DNA of 5,152 bases from Planctomycetota bacterium (GCA_022567365.1 JADFHG010000295.1:1-5152), one strand, 5' to 3'. Shown: positions 1 through 5,152, counted from the first letter of the stretch. Numbers and translations are program-made. The notes: generated by a model from the sequence alone, not told the origin.

Positions 1-1926
1 GAGGATCAAAACCAGGAACACGAGCAAAACCCCTTGATGCTTCGCCTCTTTCGCGAGCTTGACATTGGGCACGCGGTCCGCGAGCCTTGACAAGTATCCC
101 AGAAACCCAACGACCCCGACCAGACCGCCGGTCAAAAGGAGCGCCAGCGCGATGGCGTGCAAGACCTCGGCGATCGGCGCACTCCACGCAGCGCTCGCGT
201 AAACGATCTTGAACACCAACGCACCGGCGATGCAAACCAGGCACCCGGCGCGGGCCGCGGTTCGCAAACGTGCCTCCGATCGCGCCGCGCGTGCGTCCTG
301 TTTCGACGCCCCGTCGGGCTGTGCGGTGGTCGCCAAAACCACGCCGACTACCAGCGCAGCGACCACCGCAAAACTCAGCAGCGCCGCCGACCAATCGCTT
401 GCCGTGCCGACCCATTTCGAATCAGGGGCATTCACGAGAAGCACCAACGAAACAGACAACAGGACGAACACGGGAATGCTGGCCACCGCGGCACCGCTTA
501 CCGCAACACCGAGCATTATTCGCGAGAGCCACCGCGGGTTCGCGAACATCAGACGATCGGGACGCGTACTCTCCGAAATAAAGGCGCCACATTCCGGACA
601 CTTGGCATCGCCTTGGGGACCGCGAAGGTTGTAGTTGCAATGCACACACGGCACGTCCAGCTCAAGCGTAGGAGCCGCCGCGTCATCGAGTGCGCCGGGC
701 GGAGCAACGTCAAGTGCGGCGGTCGCCCCAACGCTGTGCGCATTGGTCGGGCTGACGGTGTCCTGCGCGGCCGGCGGCGCGGTGTCGTCATCGGGCATTT
801 CGCCAGGCGGGATCTCATCGGGCGGCGAATCCCCGTCGATTCGCTCAGTTGACCCATCCGAATCGGAATCAGTCGATCGGTCGCGCCGCTTCATCCGAGC
901 CAGCGTCGCGAGTCGGTCAAAGTACGATCCGGAATCGGATCCGCTTTGATCCGAACTCGTCTTCTCCTCCGCCTCGCTCGCACACCGGGCAACGAGCGCG
1001 CGAAGCTCCACCTCCGCCCCCGCGAGGACACTGCTGCCTTTGACCCCATCGAGGGCACGTAGGAATTGCCGCGCTGACTTGTATCGAAACAAGCGGTCCT
1101 GATGCGCCGCCCGCTCGACAACGTCGATCAACGCCGATTCGACCCCGCGCTCGCGGAGCGCCGCAACCGGTTGCAACCCCGCGCGGTGTTGCCGCTCGAG
1201 ATCGGCAAGGGCACCGGAAAACGGAACCGCGCCCGTGAGCAGTTCATAGAGCATGATGCCGAGCGCGTAGACGTCGGTGCGCGGGGAAACCGCGCCGTCG
1301 AACATCTCGGGCGCCATGTAGGCGGGCGTGCCGGCGCTGCGCCGACGACCGCCCTCGCCCGGAAAAGCACTGCGCGGGCAGGACAATCCGAAGTCGGTCA
1401 CATGGACACCGCCGTCCATGTCCATGAGCACGTTGCTCGGCTTGAGGTCGCGGTGAACGATGTCCCGGTCGTGAAGATCGCCGACCGCGTCGGCCACGAA
1501 ACCGACCACCGATAGGGCGGTGCTCTGCTGCAGCGGACCCGTCTTCCTGACGATTTCGCGCAGGGTCGGTCCCTCGATGTACTCCATCGCGAGATAGGGG
1601 ACCGAATCGATGACGTCCGCGTGGTGAATCGTCGTCAGCCCGGGGTGAGTCACCGCGGCCGCCGCCCGGGCACCCTCGAGGAAACGAACGAATCCCGGAT
1701 CATCCTCGTTGGGTTCCGCCCCGAGGAGAAACTTGACCGCGACGTCTCGGCCGAGCATTCGATCGCGCCCCAGATAGACGACGCCCATCCCGCCGCGACC
1801 GATCTCGTGCAAGAGCTGCAACGGGCCGATCTCTCGGGGGATCGTCAGCTCGGTCGCCGGCGTCGTCGCGTCGTCGCCGTGCGAGATTGTGATGGTATCG
1901 TCGCCGGTCGTGCCAGGCTCGGTCAT
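1..1926 (-). CDS. Ser/Thr protein kinase fused to zinc ribbon and multi-pass membrane domain (partial, C-terminus beyond left edge)
   Basis: Reading the minus strand from ATG at 1926-1924 gives 642 codons without a stop to the window edge, so the C-terminus is missing. Residues ~34-295 are a Hanks-type kinase that would transfer ATP phosphate to Ser/Thr. Visible motifs are the glycine loop IGRGGMGVV (42-50), VAIK lysine K65, HRDLKPSN with catalytic D160 and N165, DFG D178, GTPAYMAPE (199-207) and helix-F D218. The usual helix-C Glu position is Gly85, with Glu84 one residue earlier. Residues ~320-425 are an acidic Ser/Pro/Ala-rich linker. A zinc ribbon follows (C427-x2-C430-NYNLRG...C443-PE-C446). 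Hydrophobic segments lie at ~470-498, 513-532, 558-579 and 588-611, and a fifth begins near 632. The kinase domain is therefore probably cytoplasmic. An in-frame TAG at 1977-1975 bounds the start. A GTG at 1956-1954 is an alternative, and neither start has a strong Shine-Dalgarno. The kinase call is very firm; substrate and ligand are unknown. Confidence 0.96.
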   Translation of the reverse strand, partial: MTEPGTTGDDTITISHGDDATTPATELTIPREIGPLQLLHEIGRGGMGVVYLGRDRMLGRDVAVKFLLGAEPNEDDPGFVRFLEGARAAAAVTHPGLTTIHHADVIDSVPYLAMEYIEGPTLREIVRKTGPLQQSTALSVVGFVADAVGDLHDRDIVHRDLKPSNVLMDMDGGVHVTDFGLSCPRSAFPGEGGRRRSAGTPAYMAPEMFDGAVSPRTDVYALGIMLYELLTGAVPFSGALADLERQHRAGLQPVAALRERGVESALIDVVERAAHQDRLFRYKSARQFLRALDGVKGSSVLAGAEVELRALVARCASEAEEKTSSDQSGSDSGSYFDRLATLARMKRRDRSTDSDSDGSTERIDGDSPPDEIPPGEMPDDDTAPPAAQDTVSPTNAHSVGATAALDVAPPGALDDAAAPTLELDVPCVHCNYNLRGPQGDAKCPECGAFISESTRPDRLMFANPRWLSRIMLGVAVSGAAVASIPVFVLLSVSLVLLVNAPDSKWVGTASDWSAALLSFAVVAALVVGVVLATTAQPDGASKQDARAARSEARLRTAARAGCLVCIAGALVFKIVYASAAWSAPIAEVLHAIALALLLTGGLVGVVGFLGYLSRLADRVPNVKLAKEAKHQGVLLVFLVLIL

Positions 1927-1965
1927 GCGTCGAATCCGTGTGTGTCCGGAGTACACCCGGCGGAT

Positions 1966-1994
1966 AGCGTAGGACTACACGAGGGAGCGATCAA
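1966..1994 (-). promoter_or_regulatory. candidate sigma70-like promoter for the kinase gene
   Basis: On the minus strand TTGATC (1994-1989) and TACGCT (1971-1966) are separated by exactly 17 bases. They match the consensus hexamers at 4 and 3 of 6 positions. Transcription would begin near 1960 and leave a leader of about 35 bases before the ATG at 1926. The match is weak and planctomycete promoters are poorly defined, so this is only the best candidate I found. Confidence 0.25.
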
Positions 1995-2263
1995 GTCGCT
2001 TGACGCGCGAAACGAACGAATCGGGTGAACGGAATCGCCGGGGTTGCCGTTTGTCCGCGCGCGTGGCGCCGGCGCACAACTGTCGTACACATGCCGATCG
2101 TGTTCGGCGGCGGTCGCACCGTCGGCGGGGAGGACGCCTGTCTGCCGGCCTCCGGACCCTGCCCGCAGAGACGAGTGAACGCACGACTATCAGGCTGGTG
2201 AAGACGTCCAAACTATAGGTATGGCGCCGGCCCGTTGCCGGTGAAAACGTATGTGTTTAGCGC

Positions 2264-2292
2264 GTAGCGGCCGCCCCCTGCGGCGGCCGTAG
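2264..2292 (+). repeat. GC-rich hairpin repeat, copy 1
   Basis: Eight-base arms CGGCCGCC (2268-2275) and GGCGGCCG (2282-2289) enclose the loop CCCTGC. The unit is flanked by GTAG on the left and TAG on the right. It is one of three copies in the window; copy 2 lies inverted 23 bases downstream and copy 3 follows the flotillin gene. Confidence 0.75.
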
Positions 2293-2315
2293 AAGTTCGG
2301 GAGCGTTTCGCATGC

Positions 2316-2344
2316 CTACGTCCGCCACGGGGGGCGGACGCTAC
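2316..2344 (-). repeat. GC-rich hairpin repeat, copy 2 (inverted)
   Basis: Read on the minus strand this is the same unit as copy 1, with arms CGTCCGCC and GGCGGACG and loop CCCCGT. Relative to copy 1, the third stem pair has changed from G-C to T-A on both arms. The only other differences are two loop bases. The stem is therefore intact despite the sequence divergence. Confidence 0.75.
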
Positions 2345-2386
2345 CGTGCGTTGGCGGGAAAACCGCTAAACACGTACGTGAAAACA

Positions 2387-2408
2387 CCGGCTGGAAGCCC
2401 GTGCCACA
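2387..2408 (-). repeat. REP-like element of the 'GGCTGGAAGCC' type
   Basis: On the minus strand GGCT-TCC-AGCC forms a short stem-loop. It is extended beyond one G-G mismatch by CAC/GTG and two wobble pairs. In translation this element yields 'GTGFQPV', a peptide I recall in many spurious hypothetical proteins of planctomycetes and other environmental bacteria. It overlaps the right end of the larger inverted repeat by a few bases. Confidence 0.5.
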
Positions 2409-2558
2409 CTTTTTCAACGGACTGCCAAGGGAATGGGCGGGTGCCTCGTGCGTCAGTATAGTTGCCGGCCCGCCCGGTAGGGATGCCTGTCGGAACCCGC
2501 GATCGCCGCTCGGAGCGGGCCACCATCGGGCGATTCGGAAAGTGCCCGGGCCTTGTAA

Positions 2559-2587
2559 TGGGCAGCCGTGATCCAGTGTGGTAGACT
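2559..2587 (+). promoter_or_regulatory. candidate promoter for the NfeD-like/flotillin operon
   Basis: TGGGCA (2559-2564) and TAGACT (2582-2587) are spaced by 17 bases. Each matches the sigma70 hexamer at 4 of 6 positions, and the -10 is preceded by an extended TGG. It would give a leader of about 65 bases. A competing candidate is TATAGT at 2457-2462 with TGGGCG 17 bases upstream. Neither is strong. Confidence 0.25.
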
Positions 2588-2645
2588 TCACATGCTGGGT
2601 CGCGCCCCAGACACATCGGTATCCGCGCGATCGCGGCCCCGCGTT

Positions 2646-2651
2646 AGGAGG
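2646..2651 (+). promoter_or_regulatory. Shine-Dalgarno that fixes the start of the NfeD-like gene
   Basis: AGGAGG sits 7 bases before ATG 2659. The frame is open further upstream to a GTG at 2578. Choosing that GTG would place this perfect Shine-Dalgarno inside the gene and add a polar, Pro-rich 27-residue extension unlike a membrane-protein N-terminus. The ATG at 2659 is therefore preferred. Confidence 0.85.
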
Positions 2652-2658
2652 TGTCGTC

Positions 2659-3447
2659 ATGGTCCTATTGCTGATAGCCAATCTTGAAATATCATCGTTT
2701 CTGATCGCCATGCCGGCCCTCACGGGCGTCTATATTATCAGCCTGATCGTCGGCGGTGGGCTGATCGCGTTCTCGACGATCCTGGGTGGTCACGGGGACG
2801 GCGGGTTCGAGACCGACTTCTCACCTGAATTAGACGCGCACGTCGGCGTCGGCGACGTCGATGTCCATGTCGACGTCGATGCTGATGTAGATGTGGATGT
2901 TGCGCATGACGTCGATCTCGGTGACGAGGGCGACGTGGGCCATGGTGCCGACGGCGGTCACGATGCGTCGCTGGGACACGCTTCGAGTGGACCGCTGGCG
3001 CTGGCGAACTGGTTTTCCGTGAAGTTCGTCGTGTACTTTGCGGCCATGTTCGGCGGGGTCGGTTTGACGCTCGACAAGCTGACCGACATGACGCCTTTTT
3101 CGGTTCTGGTCTACGCACTCATCGGCGGGTTTATCATCGGCCAGGGGGCGCATCAGTTCTTGCGCCTGATCCGCAAGACCAGCGGCAACAGCCAGGTCTC
3201 GGTAAGGGACTTTATCAATCGGACGGGAAGGGTTACGATTCGGGTTCAGCCGCCCAAGCGCGGAGAGGTCGCCGTACACATCGGCGACCGCGAGCGCTTC
3301 GTGCCGGCGGTCTCGCGCCGCCCGGACGACGAATTCAAAGTCGGCGACAAAGTGGTCATCGTCGGCTTCAACGCCGGTACGGCGGAAGTGATTTCAAAAC
3401 GGGAACACGAGTTCACAACGGACGCACAACCAGGAGGTGACGTATGA
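2659..3447 (+). CDS. NfeD/YqiJ-like membrane protein with C-terminal OB-fold and Asp-Val-His-rich loop
   Basis: This 262-residue protein has a hydrophobic N-terminus and membrane segments at ~20-42, ~118-138 and ~145-167. Residues ~180-246 look like the small beta-barrel OB-fold of NfeD-type proteins: a Gly-containing strand 'NRTGRVTIRV', a charged turn, then 'FKVGDKVVIVGFNAGTAEVI'. Residues 45-107, between the first two membrane segments, are an insert rich in Asp, His, Gly and Val. Its core 66-86 is almost pure Asp-Val/His-Val dipeptides; such a loop could bind divalent cations. NfeD-family proteins are encoded beside SPFH proteins and are thought to act with them in membrane organisation. 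Here the stop overlaps the flotillin start (ATGA), which supports that role. There is no ClpP-like protease domain, so it is a short NfeD form similar in plan to E. coli YqiJ. The fold is inferred from pattern, and the role from its neighbour. Confidence 0.8.
   Translation: MVLLLIANLEISSFLIAMPALTGVYIISLIVGGGLIAFSTILGGHGDGGFETDFSPELDAHVGVGDVDVHVDVDADVDVDVAHDVDLGDEGDVGHGADGGHDASLGHASSGPLALANWFSVKFVVYFAAMFGGVGLTLDKLTDMTPFSVLVYALIGGFIIGQGAHQFLRLIRKTSGNSQVSVRDFINRTGRVTIRVQPPKRGEVAVHIGDRERFVPAVSRRPDDEFKVGDKVVIVGFNAGTAEVISKREHEFTTDAQPGGDV
2854..2916 (+). repeat. in-gene hexanucleotide repeat coding Asp-Val
   Basis: A degenerate six-base unit, GAYGTN with occasional CAYGTN, recurs in frame across this stretch. 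It encodes alternating Asp or His with Val or Ala (residues 66-86). Third-position changes are frequent (GTC, GTA, GTG and GTT are all used), so the repeat is old or under protein-level selection rather than a recent slippage product. Confidence 0.8.
3432..3440 (+). promoter_or_regulatory. perfect Shine-Dalgarno for the flotillin gene, inside the preceding gene
   Basis: AGGAGGTGA matches the full anti-Shine-Dalgarno complement and lies 3 bases before ATG 3444 (6 bases counted from AGGAGG). It is embedded in the last codons of the NfeD-like gene. Together with the ATGA overlap this points to translational coupling. Confidence 0.85.
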
Positions 3448-4808
3448 ATTACGCATTGATTGCACAGGGTTCGGATTCGGCGAGCGTCGTCATCGGCGGT
3501 ATCGTCGTGGCGCTGGTGGTCGCGCTCTTGATCTTCGTTTACAACTTCATCATCGTCGGCAATCCCAGCGAGCTGATCGTCATTTCGGGGAGGCAATCGC
3601 CTGACGGGCACGGCTATCGAACGCTGATCGGCGGGCGGACCCTGCGAATCCCCGTCCTCGAAAAGGTCGGCAGGCTCAGCCTGCGCAACATGCAGGTCAG
3701 CCTCGAGGTCAAGGCGCAGGCCGGCGGGGGCACGATGATCCCCATCACGGTCACCGGCGTGGCCAACGTCAAGGTCTCGTCCTCTCCGGACCTCCGGGGC
3801 AACGCGATCGAGCGCTTCCTCGGGCAGCCCTCCGCCGAGATGCAGCGCGTCGCCCGCGAGACGCTCGAGGGTGGTCTCCGGGCGGTCATCGGCAAGATGA
3901 CCCCAGAGGAAGTCGTCGAGGACCGCGACAAGTTTGTCACCACCGTCATGAACGAAGTCACCGACGACTTCTGCAAGCTCGGTATGGTCATCGACAGTGT
4001 CAACATTCAGAACGTCCACGACGAGGAACAGTATCTCGAGTCGATCGCGCGCAAGGCGTCCGCGGAGGTCCGGGCCAGCGCCCGTCAGTATGAGGCCCAA
4101 CAAAAGTCCCAAGCGGACATCAAGGAAGCCGAAGCCGACGCCAATGCCCGAAAGGCGCAGGCCGAACGCGACGCCGACGCGAAGACTGCCGAGGCCATCG
4201 GACGCCAGAAGGCCGAACAGGCCAGACTCGCGGCGGACAAGGCGATTGCCGAGTCCAACAACGCACTGCGTATCCGAAAAGCCGAACTCGCCCGCGAGGC
4301 CGAACTCAAAGAGGCCGAAACCCAGCAGGCGGCGGCCAAGGCCGAGGAGGCCAGACTGTTCGCTACAGAAGTCAAAAAGGCCATCGCCGACAAGGACGTC
4401 GCCTTGGCCGAGGCCGAAGGCGCAGCGGCGAGCATTCTCGAGGAAGGCAAGGCCCGGGCGGCGGCGATAGCGTGCATCGGCGAGGCCATCCAAAAGCACC
4501 CCGACGCGCTCAAGGTCATGCTCACCGAGATGGTGCCCGGTGTCGTCCAGGAAATCACGAAGACCATTGCGAACATTGACCTCGGCAACGTGACCGTCAT
4601 CGACGGCGGTCAGGGGCACGCCATCGCCGGCGCCGCCATGGGGCGGGCGCGCATGCTCACGGAATCGCTCGCGACGCTCGAAAGCGTTCTCGGAATCGAC
4701 CTCAAAGAGTTGACCCGATCGATTGCCAGCAACATAACCAACGGGCACGGCGGCGACGACGGTCGCAGCACGGTCGCACCAAACGTGCCATCACCGAGCA
4801 ACGCCTAG
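3444..4808 (+). CDS. flotillin (SPFH/band-7 family, FloT/YqiK type)
   Basis: This 454-residue protein has a single N-terminal membrane segment (~14-38). An SPFH/band-7 domain (~40-215) follows, then a long Ala/Glu/Lys coiled coil (~205-350) and a flotillin C-terminal region (~350-430). Motifs shared with eukaryotic flotillins include PITVTGVANVKV (100-111), FLG (125-127), ETLEGGLRA (139-147), MTPEEVVEDR (152-161) and NVHDEEQYL (190-198). The coiled coil carries the family's typical EA/AE-rich repeats. Near the C-terminus, 'PGVVQEI...LGNVTVI' resembles the conserved oligomerisation end. Flotillins form large inner-membrane assemblies that organise microdomains and influence membrane fluidity and signalling complexes. 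The start has a perfect Shine-Dalgarno and overlaps the upstream stop. Length is between short FloA-type and longer FloT-type proteins. The Gly/Ser/Pro-rich tail (432-454) looks disordered. The family call is very firm; the exact subfamily is less so. Confidence 0.95.
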   Translation: MNYALIAQGSDSASVVIGGIVVALVVALLIFVYNFIIVGNPSELIVISGRQSPDGHGYRTLIGGRTLRIPVLEKVGRLSLRNMQVSLEVKAQAGGGTMIPITVTGVANVKVSSSPDLRGNAIERFLGQPSAEMQRVARETLEGGLRAVIGKMTPEEVVEDRDKFVTTVMNEVTDDFCKLGMVIDSVNIQNVHDEEQYLESIARKASAEVRASARQYEAQQKSQADIKEAEADANARKAQAERDADAKTAEAIGRQKAEQARLAADKAIAESNNALRIRKAELAREAELKEAETQQAAAKAEEARLFATEVKKAIADKDVALAEAEGAAASILEEGKARAAAIACIGEAIQKHPDALKVMLTEMVPGVVQEITKTIANIDLGNVTVIDGGQGHAIAGAAMGRARMLTESLATLESVLGIDLKELTRSIASNITNGHGGDDGRSTVAPNVPSPSNA

Positions 4809-4835
4809 CCGAACAGCCCAACGTGTAGCCGAACA
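4806..4835 (+). repeat. direct repeat TAGCCGAACA, 20-nt period
   Basis: TAGCCGAACA occurs at 4806-4815, beginning with the flotillin stop codon, and again at 4826-4835. The second copy feeds into two alternative small hairpins, CCGAA/TTCGG (4829-4841) and ACAATT/AATTGT (4833-4850). These directly precede the GC-rich hairpin copy 3. Confidence 0.6.
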
Positions 4836-4848
4836 ATTCGGTGAAATT

Positions 4849-4875
4849 GTAGCGGCCGCCCCCCGTGGCGGCCGT
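4849..4875 (+). repeat. GC-rich hairpin repeat, copy 3; possible transcription end
   Basis: Arms CGGCCGCC (4853-4860) and GGCGGCCG (4867-4874) enclose the loop CCCCGT. The stem is identical to copy 1 and the loop to copy 2. It lies 40 bases after the flotillin stop and could halt RNA polymerase or protect the 3' end. There is no T-tract, so it is not a standard intrinsic terminator. Confidence 0.75.
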
Positions 4876-4916
4876 TCGTGATGGGCGTTCGTGATGGGCG
4901 TTCGTGCTGCGCGTTA
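4865..4916 (+). repeat. 13-bp tandem repeat, four units
   Basis: The unit GTGATGGGCGTTC is perfect at 4878-4890 and 4891-4903. Diverged flanking units are 4865-4877 and 4904-4916, each matching at 10 of 13 positions. The first unit coincides with the right arm of hairpin copy 3, suggesting the array arose by duplication of the hairpin's edge. Confidence 0.75.
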
Positions 4917-4973
4917 GTGGCGACAAGTCCCGTGTATCGTGACTCATCAGGTCCGCGATCTTGATTCTCCCCT

Positions 4974-5063
4974 GAGCCGCGGGCTTTAGCCTGCGCGATC
5001 GTTCGTACATGAACGAGCCTCGCGCCAAGTCCGTGGCACCGCGCGGGCTGAAGCCCGCGGCTC
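4974..5063. repeat. REPIN-like inverted pair of REP hairpins
   Basis: The 24-base arms 4974-4997 and 5040-5063 are reverse complements at 22 of 24 positions, and both exceptions are G-T wobbles. Each arm is itself a hairpin, GCGGGCT/AGCCTGC-like on the left and GCGGGC/GCCCGC with loop TGAA on the right. The spacer contains a further hairpin, TCGTTC/GAACGA (4999-5016). Two inverted REPs with a short spacer is the layout of REPINs, which are mobilised by RAYT transposases encoded elsewhere. No transposase gene is in this window. Confidence 0.75.
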
Positions 5064-5152
5064 GGCCAGAGGACATGGCCGCGACAATTGAAGAACACGA
5101 TACCGGTCGCCGGACCAGACATGGGCACGCAATGATTGCCTAAGCCGCCCCT

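Larger units (their letters stand above)
2237..2391. repeat. 155-bp imperfect inverted repeat enclosing a hairpin doublet
   Basis: Three blocks pair in nested order. GCCGGTG (2237-2243) pairs with CACCGGC (2385-2391). The 16-mer ACGTATGTGTTTAGCG (2247-2262) pairs with 2364-2379, with one T-G wobble. The 29-nt hairpin unit at 2264-2292 matches the reverse complement of 2316-2344 at 25 of 29 positions. The right side carries about 18 extra bases (2345-2363) with no counterpart on the left. The centre (2293-2315) is unpaired. No reading frame resembling a transposase is present. It looks like a non-autonomous palindromic element of REPIN or MITE type that has since gained or lost bases. A target-site duplication was not identified. 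Confidence 0.6.
1927..2658. other. divergent intergenic region, no gene recognised
   Basis: This stretch separates the divergent kinase and NfeD-like/flotillin genes. Open frames exist on both strands, but they are Arg/Pro-rich, overlap one another and lack ribosome binding sites, as expected of chance frames in GC-rich DNA. Positions 1981-2230 show only short GC-rich inverted repeats, for example CCGGC/GCCGG around 2227-2241. Positions 2237-2391 hold a large imperfect inverted repeat containing two hairpins. Positions 2387-2408 hold a REP-like element. Positions 2440-2600 contain the possible promoters of the rightward operon. Confidence 0.75.
4809..5152. other. intergenic region downstream of flotillin, no gene recognised
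   Basis: No credible coding sequence is present. A 22-codon frame (5075-5143) has a purine run only two bases before its ATG and no other support. Minus-strand frames here run through the repeat elements. The stretch holds the direct repeat, hairpin copy 3, a 13-bp tandem repeat and a REPIN-like inverted repeat. Positions 5064-5152 show nothing further. Confidence 0.75.

Noticed and set aside
157..852. 231-codon plus-strand frame
   Set aside because: It is antisense to the kinase gene, Arg-rich, and without recognisable domains. The kinase frame carries the zinc ribbon and membrane segments here.
2237..2391. CRISPR array
   Set aside because: The repeated units are inverted, self-complementary and only two in number, with no regular spacers and no cas genes nearby.
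2578..2658. 27-residue N-terminal extension of the NfeD-like protein from GTG 2578
   Set aside because: A perfect AGGAGG correctly spaced before ATG 2659 would be internal, and the extension is polar and uncharacteristic.
2316..2723. 135-codon minus-strand frame with a 'GTGFQPV' segment
   Set aside because: It runs through hairpin copy 2 and the REP-like element and overlaps the start of the NfeD-like gene. The peptide is a known signature of translated repeats.
3246..4748. 500-codon open frame on the minus strand opposite the flotillin gene
   Set aside because: It is wholly antisense to a clear flotillin. Its peptide is the Gly/Leu/Asp-rich kind produced by reading GC-rich codons backwards, and no ribosome binding site or family motif is visible.
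4853..4874. Rho-independent terminator after flotillin
   Set aside because: The stem is strong but no T-tract follows, and the same hairpin occurs upstream of the operon, so I list it as a repeat with only a possible terminating role.
4805..5128. 107-codon minus-strand frame after the flotillin gene
   Set aside because: It translates the tandem repeat and the REP arms ('GLQPAR' type). No homology-like motif or ribosome binding site is visible.
5075..5143. 22-codon plus-strand frame with upstream AGAGG
   Set aside because: The purine run is only two bases from the ATG, which is too close, and nothing else supports translation.

Overview
The window is GC-rich bacterial chromosome and most likely comes from a planctomycete. 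The main reason is the minus-strand protein at the left edge. It joins a Hanks-type Ser/Thr kinase to a zinc ribbon of the form C-x2-C-x-Y-N-L-R-G...C-P-E-C-G, a motif I associate strongly with Planctomycetota. The long GC-rich spacers full of REP-like hairpins fit the same origin. No finer placement is possible from the sequence alone.

Layout: (1) Positions 1926 to 1, minus strand, are one uninterrupted reading frame of 642 codons that runs off the left edge. It encodes a transmembrane Ser/Thr kinase with a C-terminal zinc ribbon and at least four membrane segments. (2) Positions 1927-2658 are a divergent intergenic region. It has weak promoter candidates for both sides, an inverted pair of GC-rich hairpins inside a larger imperfect inverted repeat, and a separate REP-like 'GGCTGGAAGCCCGTGCC' element. 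(3) Positions 2659-3447, plus strand, encode a 262-residue NfeD/YqiJ-like membrane protein with an unusual Asp-Val-His-rich loop. (4) Positions 3444-4808, plus strand, encode a 454-residue flotillin, translationally coupled to the previous gene by an ATGA overlap. (5) Positions 4809-5152 have no gene. They hold a third copy of the hairpin, a 13-bp tandem repeat, a 20-nt-period direct repeat and a 90-nt REPIN-like inverted repeat.

How the genes fit together: the NfeD-like/flotillin pair is a recognised two-gene module (compare YqiJ-YqiK of E. coli and other NfeD-SPFH pairs). Both products are expected in the inner membrane, where flotillin oligomerises and organises membrane microdomains with its NfeD partner. 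The divergent kinase is also a membrane protein, so a signalling link is conceivable, but only proximity supports it.

I see no clearly new defence, mobile or biosynthetic system. The most unusual items are the kinase architecture with a displaced helix-C glutamate, the Asp-Val-His loop, and a hairpin repeat family that flanks the flotillin operon and shows a compensatory base-pair change.
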